This document shows, piece after piece, positions 51,515 to 60,194 of a stretch of 64,000 bases of DNA. The notes under the pieces were generated by a model that was not told the DNA's origin, did no database searches, and worked only from the letters and a program-made list of their open reading frames with translations. Within the stretch, counting starts at the first letter, position 1, and the number at the start of each line of letters is the position of its first letter. This stretch comes from G963662905 sp963676725 (lineage in GTDB: Bacteria > Bacteroidota > Bacteroidia > Bacteroidales > WRLA01), in the NCBI GenBank assembly GCA_963676725.1, contig OY781463.1, forward strand, positions 2,542,001-2,606,000, written 5' to 3'. The position numbers and the translations under genes were made by a program.

Positions 51515-53014
51515 ATGAAAAAAATATTTACGGCCGTATTCGTCTTACTTGCCATGGTTATGACAGCCCAGGTAAGAGTATATACTCCGGAACTCAATAC
51601 TCCTACAAATGGAGATGACGAACAAAATCCGGATGTTGCCATGAGTTGGCATAGCGTAAGCAATATTAATCCGGTTAATTACAAGATTCAATATGCTAAA
51701 AATGAAGACTTTTCAGATGCTAATTCAGCTATGGTTGAAATCATTACCGGATATGCTCCAAAACTCTTAGACTTTGGAACTACCTATTTTTGGAGAGTCA
51801 AAGCATATGATGCTGTAACAATGGATTCTACTGATTGGTCAGAAGTATATAGTTTCACTGTTTTTGATCAAATTAGCCTGAATAAACCAAGCAATAATTC
51901 CAAAGACGAAGAGCCTGTTCTTAAACTGAGCTGGAAAAACTCTTTCGGAGGCGTTAGCATTTCCGGGATTAGCAGTTATGAGTATTGGTTAGATATCAAT
52001 GAAGATTTCTCCAGCCCATATGCTGTAAAAAGAATTGTTCCGATTGATTCCAATATTGTAACAACCCCTCCTCTTCGCTTTGGGGAAAAATACTACTGGC
52101 AGGTTCGTGCGATCCATGAAAATGATATTTCAGAATGGTCAGATGTTCGGAATTTAACCATTATTGATGAAGTTGAATTGGATAAGCCAAAAAATAATGA
52201 AAGTGATATTCAACTTGATGAAGAATTCTCCGTTAAAACTCTTGATGGGGTTCTTAAGTATGAAGTACAATATGATGTTTCTGAAGATTTTACAGAACCA
52301 TTTAAAGTAATGCCACTGGATTCTGGTGCATCTAAAGTGTATACTACATTAAATAATGTGATTTTCGGAAAAACTTATTATTGGAGAGCTCGTGCGATTC
52401 ATCAAACAGACACTTCAGGCTGGTCTGAGGTTCGTAAGGTGAGCACAATTGAAGCTCCGGTTCTTGTTGGCCCCGAAAATGGTGTTGACAGTATGCCTCG
52501 CCAACCTATTCTTGAATGGGAAGAAATGACAGGTATCTCCAAAATCCAATTAGAGTATGCTAAGAACGCAGACTTTACTGAAGATTTATTTGAAGACCTT
52601 ATTGTGGGCACTCGTTTTACTTATCCTATTTTATATGCTTTGGATCTGAATACAGAGTACTTCTGGAGAGTTCGCGCGATTAAGGAAACCGACTCGTCGG
52701 AATGGAGTAATACTTGGAGCTTCACTACTTTAGAAGGAGTTGGTATCGAAGAAAATGCACTCAGTGGTGTAAGCACATATCCAAACCCTGTTAAAGATCA
52801 GTTAAACGTTAAATTTGTTTCAAGTGTTCAGGCTTCAGCCGAGATCACAATATTTGATCTTTTTGGTAAAAAGCAATTAACACAAGATGTAGATATCCAC
52901 TCAGGCTCAAATATCTTGAATATGGAGGTTGAAAATTTAAGCAATGGAATCTATATGATGAACATTAAAGGAGAGAATATTAATCTTACTCAAAAGATTA
53001 TCATCAATAAATAA
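51515..53014 (+). CDS. T9SS-secreted protein with FN3-like repeats
   Basis: A 499-residue secreted protein: signal peptide (MKKIFTAVFVLLAMVMTAQ), four fibronectin type III-like repeats of about 95 residues, then a T9SS sorting domain (about 418-499, starting STYPNPVKDQLNVKF and ending with NLTQKIIINK). Each repeat opens with a LNKPSNNS-like or LVGPENG-like segment and closes with a YFWRV(R/K)A ... S.EWS...F pattern. This suggests an adhesive or spacer protein at the surface. It likely works with the propeller protein encoded immediately upstream, as both share operon and export route. Confidence 0.85.
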   Translation: MKKIFTAVFVLLAMVMTAQVRVYTPELNTPTNGDDEQNPDVAMSWHSVSNINPVNYKIQYAKNEDFSDANSAMVEIITGYAPKLLDFGTTYFWRVKAYDAVTMDSTDWSEVYSFTVFDQISLNKPSNNSKDEEPVLKLSWKNSFGGVSISGISSYEYWLDINEDFSSPYAVKRIVPIDSNIVTTPPLRFGEKYYWQVRAIHENDISEWSDVRNLTIIDEVELDKPKNNESDIQLDEEFSVKTLDGVLKYEVQYDVSEDFTEPFKVMPLDSGASKVYTTLNNVIFGKTYYWRARAIHQTDTSGWSEVRKVSTIEAPVLVGPENGVDSMPRQPILEWEEMTGISKIQLEYAKNADFTEDLFEDLIVGTRFTYPILYALDLNTEYFWRVRAIKETDSSEWSNTWSFTTLEGVGIEENALSGVSTYPNPVKDQLNVKFVSSVQASAEITIFDLFGKKQLTQDVDIHSGSNILNMEVENLSNGIYMMNIKGENINLTQKIIINK

Positions 53015-53033
53015 GCGCACAAAACCCTTAAAA

Positions 53034-53069
53034 AGGCTGCTTTCCATTTCGGAAGCAGCCTTTTTTTTT
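53034..53069 (+). terminator. Terminator of the T9SS protein pair
   Basis: An 11-bp stem AGGCTGCTTTCC / GGAAGCAGCCT with a single bulged T, a 5-base loop and nine T residues. Confidence 0.92.
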
Positions 53070-53475
53070 GCCTACTGAATCGCGCATTTGGTGATTAGAC
53101 TCATAAAATTATCAGAAAATCACAAAGGAAACAGGCGTTTTTTGCCTTAGATCATCCATATACAAAATCATGGGTGTATAGTGTGGATTACTAAGGTTCC
53201 TGTCGAATTGGGATTAAGTGACTATCAGAATGCCTTAGTAAAAAAATCATAAGCCTCTTATGGTGAATTGATTTTAGTCGCTTTAAATGACAGGATTTCC
53301 CCAACCAGCTTTTTGCTACTGAGTTTCTGCCTCTGCCATCAGAATACAAAACAGTTATTCGATGGATGCTTTTGTTGAGATGCAAGAAGAGTCCGTGAAA
53401 AGTCAGATCCGAAGCAAAGTTGAGAAGGATCACTGCATGTGCCATGCTTGATAAGATGTTTTAAAATTCAGGAAA
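53070..53475. other. Intergenic region, no convincing gene
   Basis: About 400 bases between the T9SS pair terminator and the end of feoB. A frame of 84 codons on the minus strand (53191-53445) has no recognisable motif, ribosome site or family resemblance. I treat it as chance or as a decayed remnant. Confidence 0.45.
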
Positions 53476-56013
53476 TCAGGCGTAAATAAGCATCCCAATA
53501 TTATAGACCATAAAAGCAAATAACCAAGCCACTACTGTGGTATACACTAATGAAAAAACACCCCATTTATAGCTCCCTGATTCCTTAATAATCACCATCA
53601 AAGTAGCAATACACGGAAAATACAAGAGTACAAAAACCATAAAAGACATTGCTACAACAGGATTAAATACAAATTCGCCCTGATTTGGGCCTTCCGTATA
53701 TTTCTGTGTTTGTATCTTATTAATCAAGCTATTATCGGCAGTATTCCTGCGGGATGGCCCTTGCTGATAGAGCACGCCCAAAGTACTCACAATAATCTCT
53801 TTTGCAGCCACTCCGGCAATAATACTCACAGTCATTTTCCAATCGAAACCTAAAGGTGCCAAAACAGGCTGAACGGTTTTCCCTAAAGTGCCTATATAGG
53901 AATTCTCCTGATGTTCAACAGATTTCTCCGCCTCTAGCATCCCAAGTTGATAGTTATATTCACTATTTAATTTCTGAAGTACAATAGAATCAGATTCTTG
54001 TGCGGACAATTGAACTGAACTTAGGTACTCTTGCTCAATATTCTGTTTCTTTTGAAGATACGTTTCATTAAGCTCTTGATTTACAGGGAAATATCCCAAA
54101 GCCCATATAATGATGGATGCAATGAGAATGACGCCTCCAATTTTACGCAAATACTGCCAGGCTTTTTCCCACATATGTTTTGTAATGCTACGCAATGTAG
54201 GAATTCGATATGGGGGTAGCTCCATTACAAAAGGAACATCCTCTCGTTTAAAAACAGTTTTTTTAAGAATAATGGCGGCAAGAATAGCAACAGCAATACC
54301 GGTAAAATAAATGAGAAACAAAATAGTTCCCTGACTATTTGGGAAAAACGCACTAATAAATAGGATGTAAATAGGCAATCTGGCGCTACAACTGATAAAA
54401 GGATTAATCAACATGGTAATCATACGATCGTTCCTATTTTCGAGAATCCGAGTAGACATAATTGCCGGCACAGTACAGCCAAAGCCCATAATTAGTGGAA
54501 TAAACGACTTTCCATGCAAACCAATTTTGTGCATTAGCTTGTCCATAATAAAGACCGCTCTGGCCATATAACCGGTATCCTCCATCAGGGAGATGAAGAA
54601 AAAGAGGATTAGGATATTGGGTAAAAACACAATCACCCCTCCTATGCCACCCAAAACACCATCAATCAATAAATCCTTGAGCATTCCGGCCTGCATTGTA
54701 TGCATCAAGCTTTCTGACAGAAAAGAAATACCATTTTCAATCCATTGCATTGGGTATTTACCAACAGAAAAAGTGGTTTCGAACATAAACCATAGAAAGC
54801 CAAAAAACAAGGGCAATCCAAAAAGCTTATGCGTTAAAAAAGTATCAACAATTTCACTCTTGCGCCGGCGGGCATACAAACCAGGCTGTACAGTTTCTTT
54901 AAGAGCACCATTAATAAAGCCATACTTTGCATCAGTAATAAGGGTTTCTGCAGTTTCCCTGCGATTTTTTAGAATTCGCTCCTGTTGTCGGGCAACACAC
55001 CTAAAAATCTCTTTATGATTTTTGCATTGTTCATTGATTCTTTTTTCTTCCTCTTGATCGTTTTCTAAAAGTTTAATGGCAATAAAGCGTGAAGAAACAC
55101 GATCGGTAAGTTCACTATTATAGGATACCTTTATCTTATGCTGAATACTGCTAATGGCTTTTTCTATGAGTGGGCCATAGGATATATGTATATGCCTTCG
55201 TGTTGGTTCATTGTCCTCAAATACACGAATAATTGTTTCAAAAAGCTCTTCAATGCCTCTACCTTTCGATGCAACCGTAGGTACCATTGGAATTCCCATC
55301 ATATTTCCAAGAGCCTTATAATCAATCTTATCCCCACGTTTTTGCAGTTCGTCAAACATATTCAGGGCTACAACAACCCGAATATCCATATCAATAAGCT
55401 GGGTTGTGAGGTAGGTATTACGCTCCAGATTTCCGGCATCAATAATATTGACAACAATATCAGGAATTTCTTCGAGTATATAATTACGTACATAAAGCTC
55501 TTCCGGGGTATAAGATGTAATAGAGTAAGTCCCCGGTAGGTCAACTACATTGATGAGATAATCGTTAAATCGAAAGCGTGCTGTTTTCGCATCGACGGTA
55601 ACACCACTATAATTACCAACACGCTCTCGCGATCCGGAAGCCAGATTAAACAAAGTCGTCTTTCCCGAATTCGGATTCCCTACAAAAGCAATATTAATTA
55701 TCTTGTCTTTTCGAACGGAGTTCTGTCTAAAATATTCATCCTCAACAATTCCATCAAATTCATTTAAAAAGAGCCTCCCCTGCTCATTGCTATTGATTAC
55801 TTCAATTAAATCTGCTTCGCTATTGCGCAGGGACACATTATATCCAAGGATCTCATATTCAACAGGATCTTTAAGAGGGGCCTTGCGAATTACTTTTACT
55901 TCCTTTCCAACAACGAAACCCATCTCCATGATTCTCTTACGAAAAGCACCACGGCCTTTCACCTTAATAATAATTCCGGTTTCCCCTTGTTGTAGGTCAC
56001 GTAAGCTATTCAT
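53476..56013 (-). CDS. feoB: Ferrous iron transporter FeoB with fused FeoA domain
   Basis: An inner-membrane Fe(II) importer of about 845 residues. The N-terminal 75 residues are an SH3-like FeoA domain (LRDLQQGETGIIIKVKG ... RIMEMGFVVGKEVKVI), normally a separate protein. Next comes the G domain with G1 GNPNSGKTTL, the G2 region YSGVTVD, G3 DLPGTYS and a G4-position motif ALNMFDE. The membrane part has the conserved gates, including GFGCTVPAIMSTR (the CxxP-type core). The ATG at 56013 is preferred over one at 56061; the shorter form starts exactly at the FeoA domain. Confidence 0.94.
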   Translation of the reverse strand: MNSLRDLQQGETGIIIKVKGRGAFRKRIMEMGFVVGKEVKVIRKAPLKDPVEYEILGYNVSLRNSEADLIEVINSNEQGRLFLNEFDGIVEDEYFRQNSVRKDKIINIAFVGNPNSGKTTLFNLASGSRERVGNYSGVTVDAKTARFRFNDYLINVVDLPGTYSITSYTPEELYVRNYILEEIPDIVVNIIDAGNLERNTYLTTQLIDMDIRVVVALNMFDELQKRGDKIDYKALGNMMGIPMVPTVASKGRGIEELFETIIRVFEDNEPTRRHIHISYGPLIEKAISSIQHKIKVSYNSELTDRVSSRFIAIKLLENDQEEEKRINEQCKNHKEIFRCVARQQERILKNRRETAETLITDAKYGFINGALKETVQPGLYARRRKSEIVDTFLTHKLFGLPLFFGFLWFMFETTFSVGKYPMQWIENGISFLSESLMHTMQAGMLKDLLIDGVLGGIGGVIVFLPNILILFFFISLMEDTGYMARAVFIMDKLMHKIGLHGKSFIPLIMGFGCTVPAIMSTRILENRNDRMITMLINPFISCSARLPIYILFISAFFPNSQGTILFLIYFTGIAVAILAAIILKKTVFKREDVPFVMELPPYRIPTLRSITKHMWEKAWQYLRKIGGVILIASIIIWALGYFPVNQELNETYLQKKQNIEQEYLSSVQLSAQESDSIVLQKLNSEYNYQLGMLEAEKSVEHQENSYIGTLGKTVQPVLAPLGFDWKMTVSIIAGVAAKEIIVSTLGVLYQQGPSRRNTADNSLINKIQTQKYTEGPNQGEFVFNPVVAMSFMVFVLLYFPCIATLMVIIKESGSYKWGVFSLVYTTVVAWLFAFMVYNIGMLIYA

Positions 56014-56204
56014 ATACCAAAAAACACTATCGTTCTTATTTAGAATGGATAAAGATTGCAAAGGTATTAATTTCCTGTGACTACAAGCCGAACAAGCCTC
56101 TTTTTTTTAATAAAACGGTAAATTCTTAGAATAAATCAAGAACTTCTTTCAAAAACGTTTTCTACAATTCGTTTCTGTATTACCAAATTTGCCTTTTCTA
56201 AAAC

Positions 56205-56237
56205 AAAGAAAGCCGGCTTGCATCTTACAAACCGGCT
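56205..56237 (-). terminator. Terminator of the thioredoxin-like gene
   Basis: A 10-bp imperfect stem AGCCGG(C)TTG / CAAACCGGCT with a short loop; on the minus strand a T-rich run follows. It lies 24 bases after the stop codon. Confidence 0.65.
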
Positions 56238-56260
56238 CATTAGAATATGGACTTACTCTT

Positions 56261-57364
56261 TTATTTCTTAAAGATCTCTGCAAGCTTTTCCTGTAATTCT
56301 TTACCACGCAGATTATGCGCTATAATGGCTCCATCAGGGCCAACCAAGACACTATGAGGAATGGACATAACACCATATAATTGAGAAGCAGCACATTGCC
56401 AACCTTTTAGGTCAGAAATATGATGCCATGTTAAGCCATCAGCTTTAATCGCTTCCAGCCAGTTTGCGCGGCGGTTATCCAAAGATACACCAAGCACATC
56501 AAAACCTAAATCATGGTATTTATTATATGCATCTACAACATTTGGATTTTCCGCACGACAAGGGGAACACCATGATGCCCAAAAATCAACAAGGACATAT
56601 TTCCCTTTTAAATCGGAAAGGCTGAAGTCTTTTCCTGTTGAATCGGGAAGAGTAATTTCGGGAGCCATTTTACCAACAGCCACTGATTCTAATTTTTCAA
56701 TGCGCTCTTTTAGTGTTTTAACGTATTCGTGATCAGCAATTGCAGGATCAAAAGCTTCAACATATTCTTGAAGCCCATCAGCATCAAGTCCATAAATAAG
56801 CACCCTTCTCACAAGGTAGGGACTAATAATTGAAGCAGGATTCTCTGCAATAAAGGATTCTACTAAAACATTTTGAATACTATCTGCCTCGCTATACTCA
56901 AGGTCAATACGGGCTAAAACAAGCGTATCATTCGTTTGAGCAGCAGCGCGCCATTCTTTGATCAATTCCGATTTTTTGGTCTCATAAGGTTCTACTAAAT
57001 CAAGATAAGATTGATATTCATCCTGAACAATAGACCCTTCAATAAGTGCATCCTTAATGGCATCAATATTCCCGGAAATATTTATTGGGCTATTTTCAAG
57101 AAATAATTCCATTCGTCCCTGATCACTAAGGAATAAATAAACCATTTTGGGATTCTCAACGCTCCCGTTCAACTCAAAGTGGCCATTGAAAGATTCAGCA
57201 GAGTCAATCGTGTTCATTTTTCCTTTGACATACTCCTGAATAAACACTTTCCCATCATTCAGCCCTTCAATATCCCCTGTAATTTTATACGAGGAATTTT
57301 GATTTGTTTGAGAGCAGGCACTCAGTAAAATAATGGCAAGCAGGTAAAAGAAATACTTTTTCAT
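56261..57364 (-). CDS. Thioredoxin-like lipoprotein (TlpA type) with DUF4369 domain
   Basis: A 367-residue lipoprotein (lipobox ILLSAC). The first half is a DUF4369-type beta domain (about 24-115; YKITGDIEGLNDGKVFIQEY). A helical linker follows, then a C-terminal TlpA/AhpC-TSA thioredoxin domain (about 230-367) with the redox pair in WASWCSPCRAENP and the cis-proline segment MSIPHSVLVGPDG. Such proteins reduce periplasmic disulphides, for instance in cytochrome c or other client maturation. The redox partner is not in this window. Single-gene unit. Confidence 0.92.
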   Translation of the reverse strand: MKKYFFYLLAIILLSACSQTNQNSSYKITGDIEGLNDGKVFIQEYVKGKMNTIDSAESFNGHFELNGSVENPKMVYLFLSDQGRMELFLENSPINISGNIDAIKDALIEGSIVQDEYQSYLDLVEPYETKKSELIKEWRAAAQTNDTLVLARIDLEYSEADSIQNVLVESFIAENPASIISPYLVRRVLIYGLDADGLQEYVEAFDPAIADHEYVKTLKERIEKLESVAVGKMAPEITLPDSTGKDFSLSDLKGKYVLVDFWASWCSPCRAENPNVVDAYNKYHDLGFDVLGVSLDNRRANWLEAIKADGLTWHHISDLKGWQCAASQLYGVMSIPHSVLVGPDGAIIAHNLRGKELQEKLAEIFKK

Positions 57365-57486
57365 TTTTTCATTTTTATAGGTTAACGATAATTCCTACAA
57401 AAATCGTAAAAAAAGTCAACTAAAGAACAGATATCTAAAATAATATGCACCAAGGAGACATTTTACTTGCTAAGCGTTCCATCAAA

Positions 57487-58206
57487 TTAGCGTTTCTTAG
57501 GATTTCGGCCCTTTATTTTTTTTTGATGCTCAGAAGATGGTGAGACATTATATGTAATATGTACAATAGGGCTTTCCTGCTGTTCTTCCTGCTCCTCAAT
57601 TTCCTCTTCGATCTCCCAGCTATATTTTGTGCGTTTTGGTGCTTTATCGCGATAGAATACAGCAAGAATAATTCCGATGATCAAGCCGGCAGCATGAGAT
57701 TCCCAGCTAATATTCTGTTTTGGAAAAAAATCAGGGAAAACGCCCCAGACCATACTACCATAGAAAAAGATAATCACGAGGCTAATGGCATAAAGGCGTG
57801 GATTTTTACTCAGGACACCGCTTGTAAACAGGAAGGCCGTTAAACCATATGTTATTCCACTGGCACCAATATGCCAGCTTGGCCTTCCGATCAGCCAAAC
57901 CATTAGTCCTGTGAACAACCAAATAATTGCAAGAACTTTAAACGAGATACTTCGATACCAATAGAACAGCATAGCACCAAGAACAAGGAAAGGCACGGAA
58001 TTAGAAAAAATATGCGAAAGGTCTTTATGAATAAATGGCGATGTGATGATTCCTTGCAAGCCATCAAGATGCATTGGAAAAACCCCCAGAAAATACCAAT
58101 TTACCCCCAAAGTGAGTTCAGCTAGATAAACCAACCACATCAGCACGAGAAAGGCAATAGGAATAAGAAAACTTTGTTTTAAGGTTTTAAAATCTGCATC
58201 AGGCAT
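57487..58206 (-). CDS. Rhomboid-family intramembrane serine protease
   Basis: A 239-residue inner-membrane protein with about six helices. The catalytic serine is in HIGASGITYGLTAF and the catalytic histidine in SWESHAAGLIIGI. The first-helix signature of the family is DLSHIFSNSVPFLVLGAM (N and H of the oxyanion site). The C-terminal cytosolic tail is basic and ends KKIKGRNPKKR. It cleaves other membrane proteins within the bilayer; substrates are unknown. It stands alone between the thioredoxin-like gene and the POT transporter. Confidence 0.93.
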   Translation of the reverse strand: MPDADFKTLKQSFLIPIAFLVLMWLVYLAELTLGVNWYFLGVFPMHLDGLQGIITSPFIHKDLSHIFSNSVPFLVLGAMLFYWYRSISFKVLAIIWLFTGLMVWLIGRPSWHIGASGITYGLTAFLFTSGVLSKNPRLYAISLVIIFFYGSMVWGVFPDFFPKQNISWESHAAGLIIGIILAVFYRDKAPKRTKYSWEIEEEIEEQEEQQESPIVHITYNVSPSSEHQKKIKGRNPKKR

Positions 58207-58271
58207 AAAGCGTTTTTCTTCATGTGATCAAGATTCATGCGCAATGCAAAAACATGACAGATTATCAGGTA

Positions 58272-59720
58272 TTATTTTATTTTTGATAAAACCATACGAT
58301 CATATATTAGTAGAATAATAGCCGTTGCTACACCAATACCTGCAAAAACATACCAAATATTTCCGGGATGGTATGTGTTCCAAAGATAGTCAGTCAGTTC
58401 ATTTGTATGCATATGCATTAATTCTGCGGCACGGTTAAAATAATCGTTCTTAGTAAATGATGCAGACACTTCAGGAATTTGCAGACCCTGTTTTCCCACC
58501 TCTTCTCGTAATAGTGTCATTTTGTCGGACATTGCTCCATAAACGCTACCGGACAAAACACCCGCAAAGAAATTCCCTCCTGCCATTGGAAGAAAAGAAC
58601 AGCCCATATAAAGCGCAACTTTATCGGATGGGGCTATTTTTCCAATATATTCAGTAATCTTTGGAGAAGAAGACATTTCACCCAATCCAAAAATAAGAAC
58701 CGTTATCAACAAATAAAAAGGATTGTTCGTGGCGAAGGTCAACCCAATACCAATTGCAGAAATAAAAATCCCTCCTACCATTGCATTTAATGGCTTGAAG
58801 CGCATTACAAAGGCCGATACAGCAATCTGGAAAATAATGATATACAGGGCATCAATATTGGAAAGCATTTCCGGACTAATCGTGCCGTGCTCATTACCAA
58901 TAGCTTCCGCCAGAGCCGGGCTAATATTATACAGATACTGATACATGACCGATGTATCCATCCATTGTTCGATAAATACAGGCAGAGTATAAAACAATTG
59001 ATTATACATTGCCCAAAAACCAATAATTATGATCAAAAAGAAAAGAAAACGCAAATCAGAAAGTGCAGTATAAATATTTTTAAATACTGTTTTCAAAGAT
59101 TTTGCAAGAGTTTCACTGTCTTGTTGACGCTCAGGTTCTTTATAGAAAAAACTCACCAAAACAATGTTCACACCAATAACTAATGCGGACATCAGAAACA
59201 CATAAAACCAATCAAATTCACGGAATTTAGAAGCAAAAATAGGCCCAATAAATGCGCCGATATTTACCATCATATAGAAAATACCAAAACCAATTGAAGA
59301 GGTTTTCTCTGTGGTTGTTTTGGCAATTGTAGCAGAAATAATTGGTTTAAAAAGCGATGCTCCGACAGCGACATATAAAAAGACGGCATACATTCCGCCA
59401 TAAGATTTCACAAGCCCCATTAATATATAGCCGGAAGCTAAAATCAGATAAGACGAAACCAAAACTTTTTTATAACCGAACTTATCAGCAATGGCACCGG
59501 TAATGACCGGAAGAAAATAAAGCAAGGCGACAACCGGCCCCATTAGATAACCTTTTTGCAGCTGAGAAAAGCCTAAAGCACCCGTATCTGTTGAACCGGT
59601 AAGATACACTGCAAAAACCATAAACATTGCATACCAAGCCCAGCGCTCGAAGAGCTCCATGGTGTTGGCAATCCAAAATGTTCGGGGAAATTTCCTAAAA
59701 ATATTGTTTGTATTAGCCAT
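58272..59720 (-). CDS. POT/PTR-family (proton-dependent oligopeptide type) MFS transporter
   Basis: An inner-membrane protein of about 482 residues with 12 or more helices. The E-x-x-E-R proton-coupling motif of the POT family is present as MELFERWAWYAMF in helix 1, and GFSQLQKGYLMGPVVALLYFLPVITGAIADKFGYKKVLVSSY is the family's loop after helix 2. It should import di- and tripeptides with protons, though related members take other substrates. The ATG at 59720 is preferred over an in-frame TTG six bases upstream. A lipoprotein gene lies 10 bases upstream and is likely co-transcribed. Confidence 0.85.
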   Translation of the reverse strand: MANTNNIFRKFPRTFWIANTMELFERWAWYAMFMVFAVYLTGSTDTGALGFSQLQKGYLMGPVVALLYFLPVITGAIADKFGYKKVLVSSYLILASGYILMGLVKSYGGMYAVFLYVAVGASLFKPIISATIAKTTTEKTSSIGFGIFYMMVNIGAFIGPIFASKFREFDWFYVFLMSALVIGVNIVLVSFFYKEPERQQDSETLAKSLKTVFKNIYTALSDLRFLFFLIIIIGFWAMYNQLFYTLPVFIEQWMDTSVMYQYLYNISPALAEAIGNEHGTISPEMLSNIDALYIIIFQIAVSAFVMRFKPLNAMVGGIFISAIGIGLTFATNNPFYLLITVLIFGLGEMSSSPKITEYIGKIAPSDKVALYMGCSFLPMAGGNFFAGVLSGSVYGAMSDKMTLLREEVGKQGLQIPEVSASFTKNDYFNRAAELMHMHTNELTDYLWNTYHPGNIWYVFAGIGVATAIILLIYDRMVLSKIK

Positions 59721-59730
59721 CAGCAAAAAT

Positions 59731-60141
59731 TTACTCTAACGTATGAGATAAAGCGATACGGGTAGTATCACAAACAATGGGTGAAATGCAACTGGCACTA
59801 TCGTAAACTGCCAAAGAGCTGTCAACATAGATCTTAACAGCCAGATTCGCGCTATCATTTGCCACAACAGCTTCAAGATAGCAACGATCGAGACTAAAGC
59901 CTGTAAACTCATAGTCCCATTTTTTTACGTCTTCGAGGTACTCACTCACATAATTAGCAATATCAGGATCTGCATAAGTGATATACACATCAGTATTTAC
60001 ATCCATATAGTTAATCACTTCATAGCGTACTTTATACTGATAGACATTGCGAGTAACATCTTCTTCGGTGCATGAATTAAAAATAAAAATACTGAGCAAA
60101 AAAATAAGCACTGAAGAGCGGAACATTTTCTTTGTATGCAT
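59731..60141 (-). CDS. Small lipoprotein, possibly with an MmpS-like fold
   Basis: A 136-residue lipoprotein. The signal peptide ends in IFIFNSC followed by TEED; the acidic residues after the cysteine fit the Bacteroidota surface-export signal. The mature beta-rich domain has the pattern YEVINY...VYITYADPD...W-YEF...L-A-V...VKIYVDSS. This resembles the MmpS and related small domains (Y.V.G ... ITYTD ... LPW ... L.AQN ... I.VDG). That resemblance is my own pattern reading. The gene lies 10 bases before the POT transporter gene. Confidence 0.6.
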   Translation of the reverse strand: MHTKKMFRSSVLIFLLSIFIFNSCTEEDVTRNVYQYKVRYEVINYMDVNTDVYITYADPDIANYVSEYLEDVKKWDYEFTGFSLDRCYLEAVVANDSANLAVKIYVDSSLAVYDSASCISPIVCDTTRIALSHTLE

Positions 60142-60171
60142 TGGTTTTAGTTTTATTTGGGCAAAAATAGC

Positions 60172-60179
60172 ATTTGTTT
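60172..60179 (-). promoter_or_regulatory. -7 promoter element TATTTTTG before the small lipoprotein
   Basis: Exact match on the minus strand, 30 bases before the lipoprotein start and just beyond the end of the upstream TPR gene. It would drive the lipoprotein-POT pair. The -33 box is unclear. Confidence 0.5.
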
Positions 60180-60194
60180 TGATTTTAAACTCAA

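Noticed and set aside
53191..53445. An 84-codon minus-strand frame between the T9SS pair and feoB, considered as a transposase remnant
   Set aside because: No DDE or HTH pattern, no inverted repeats at its ends, and no second fragment; support is too weak.
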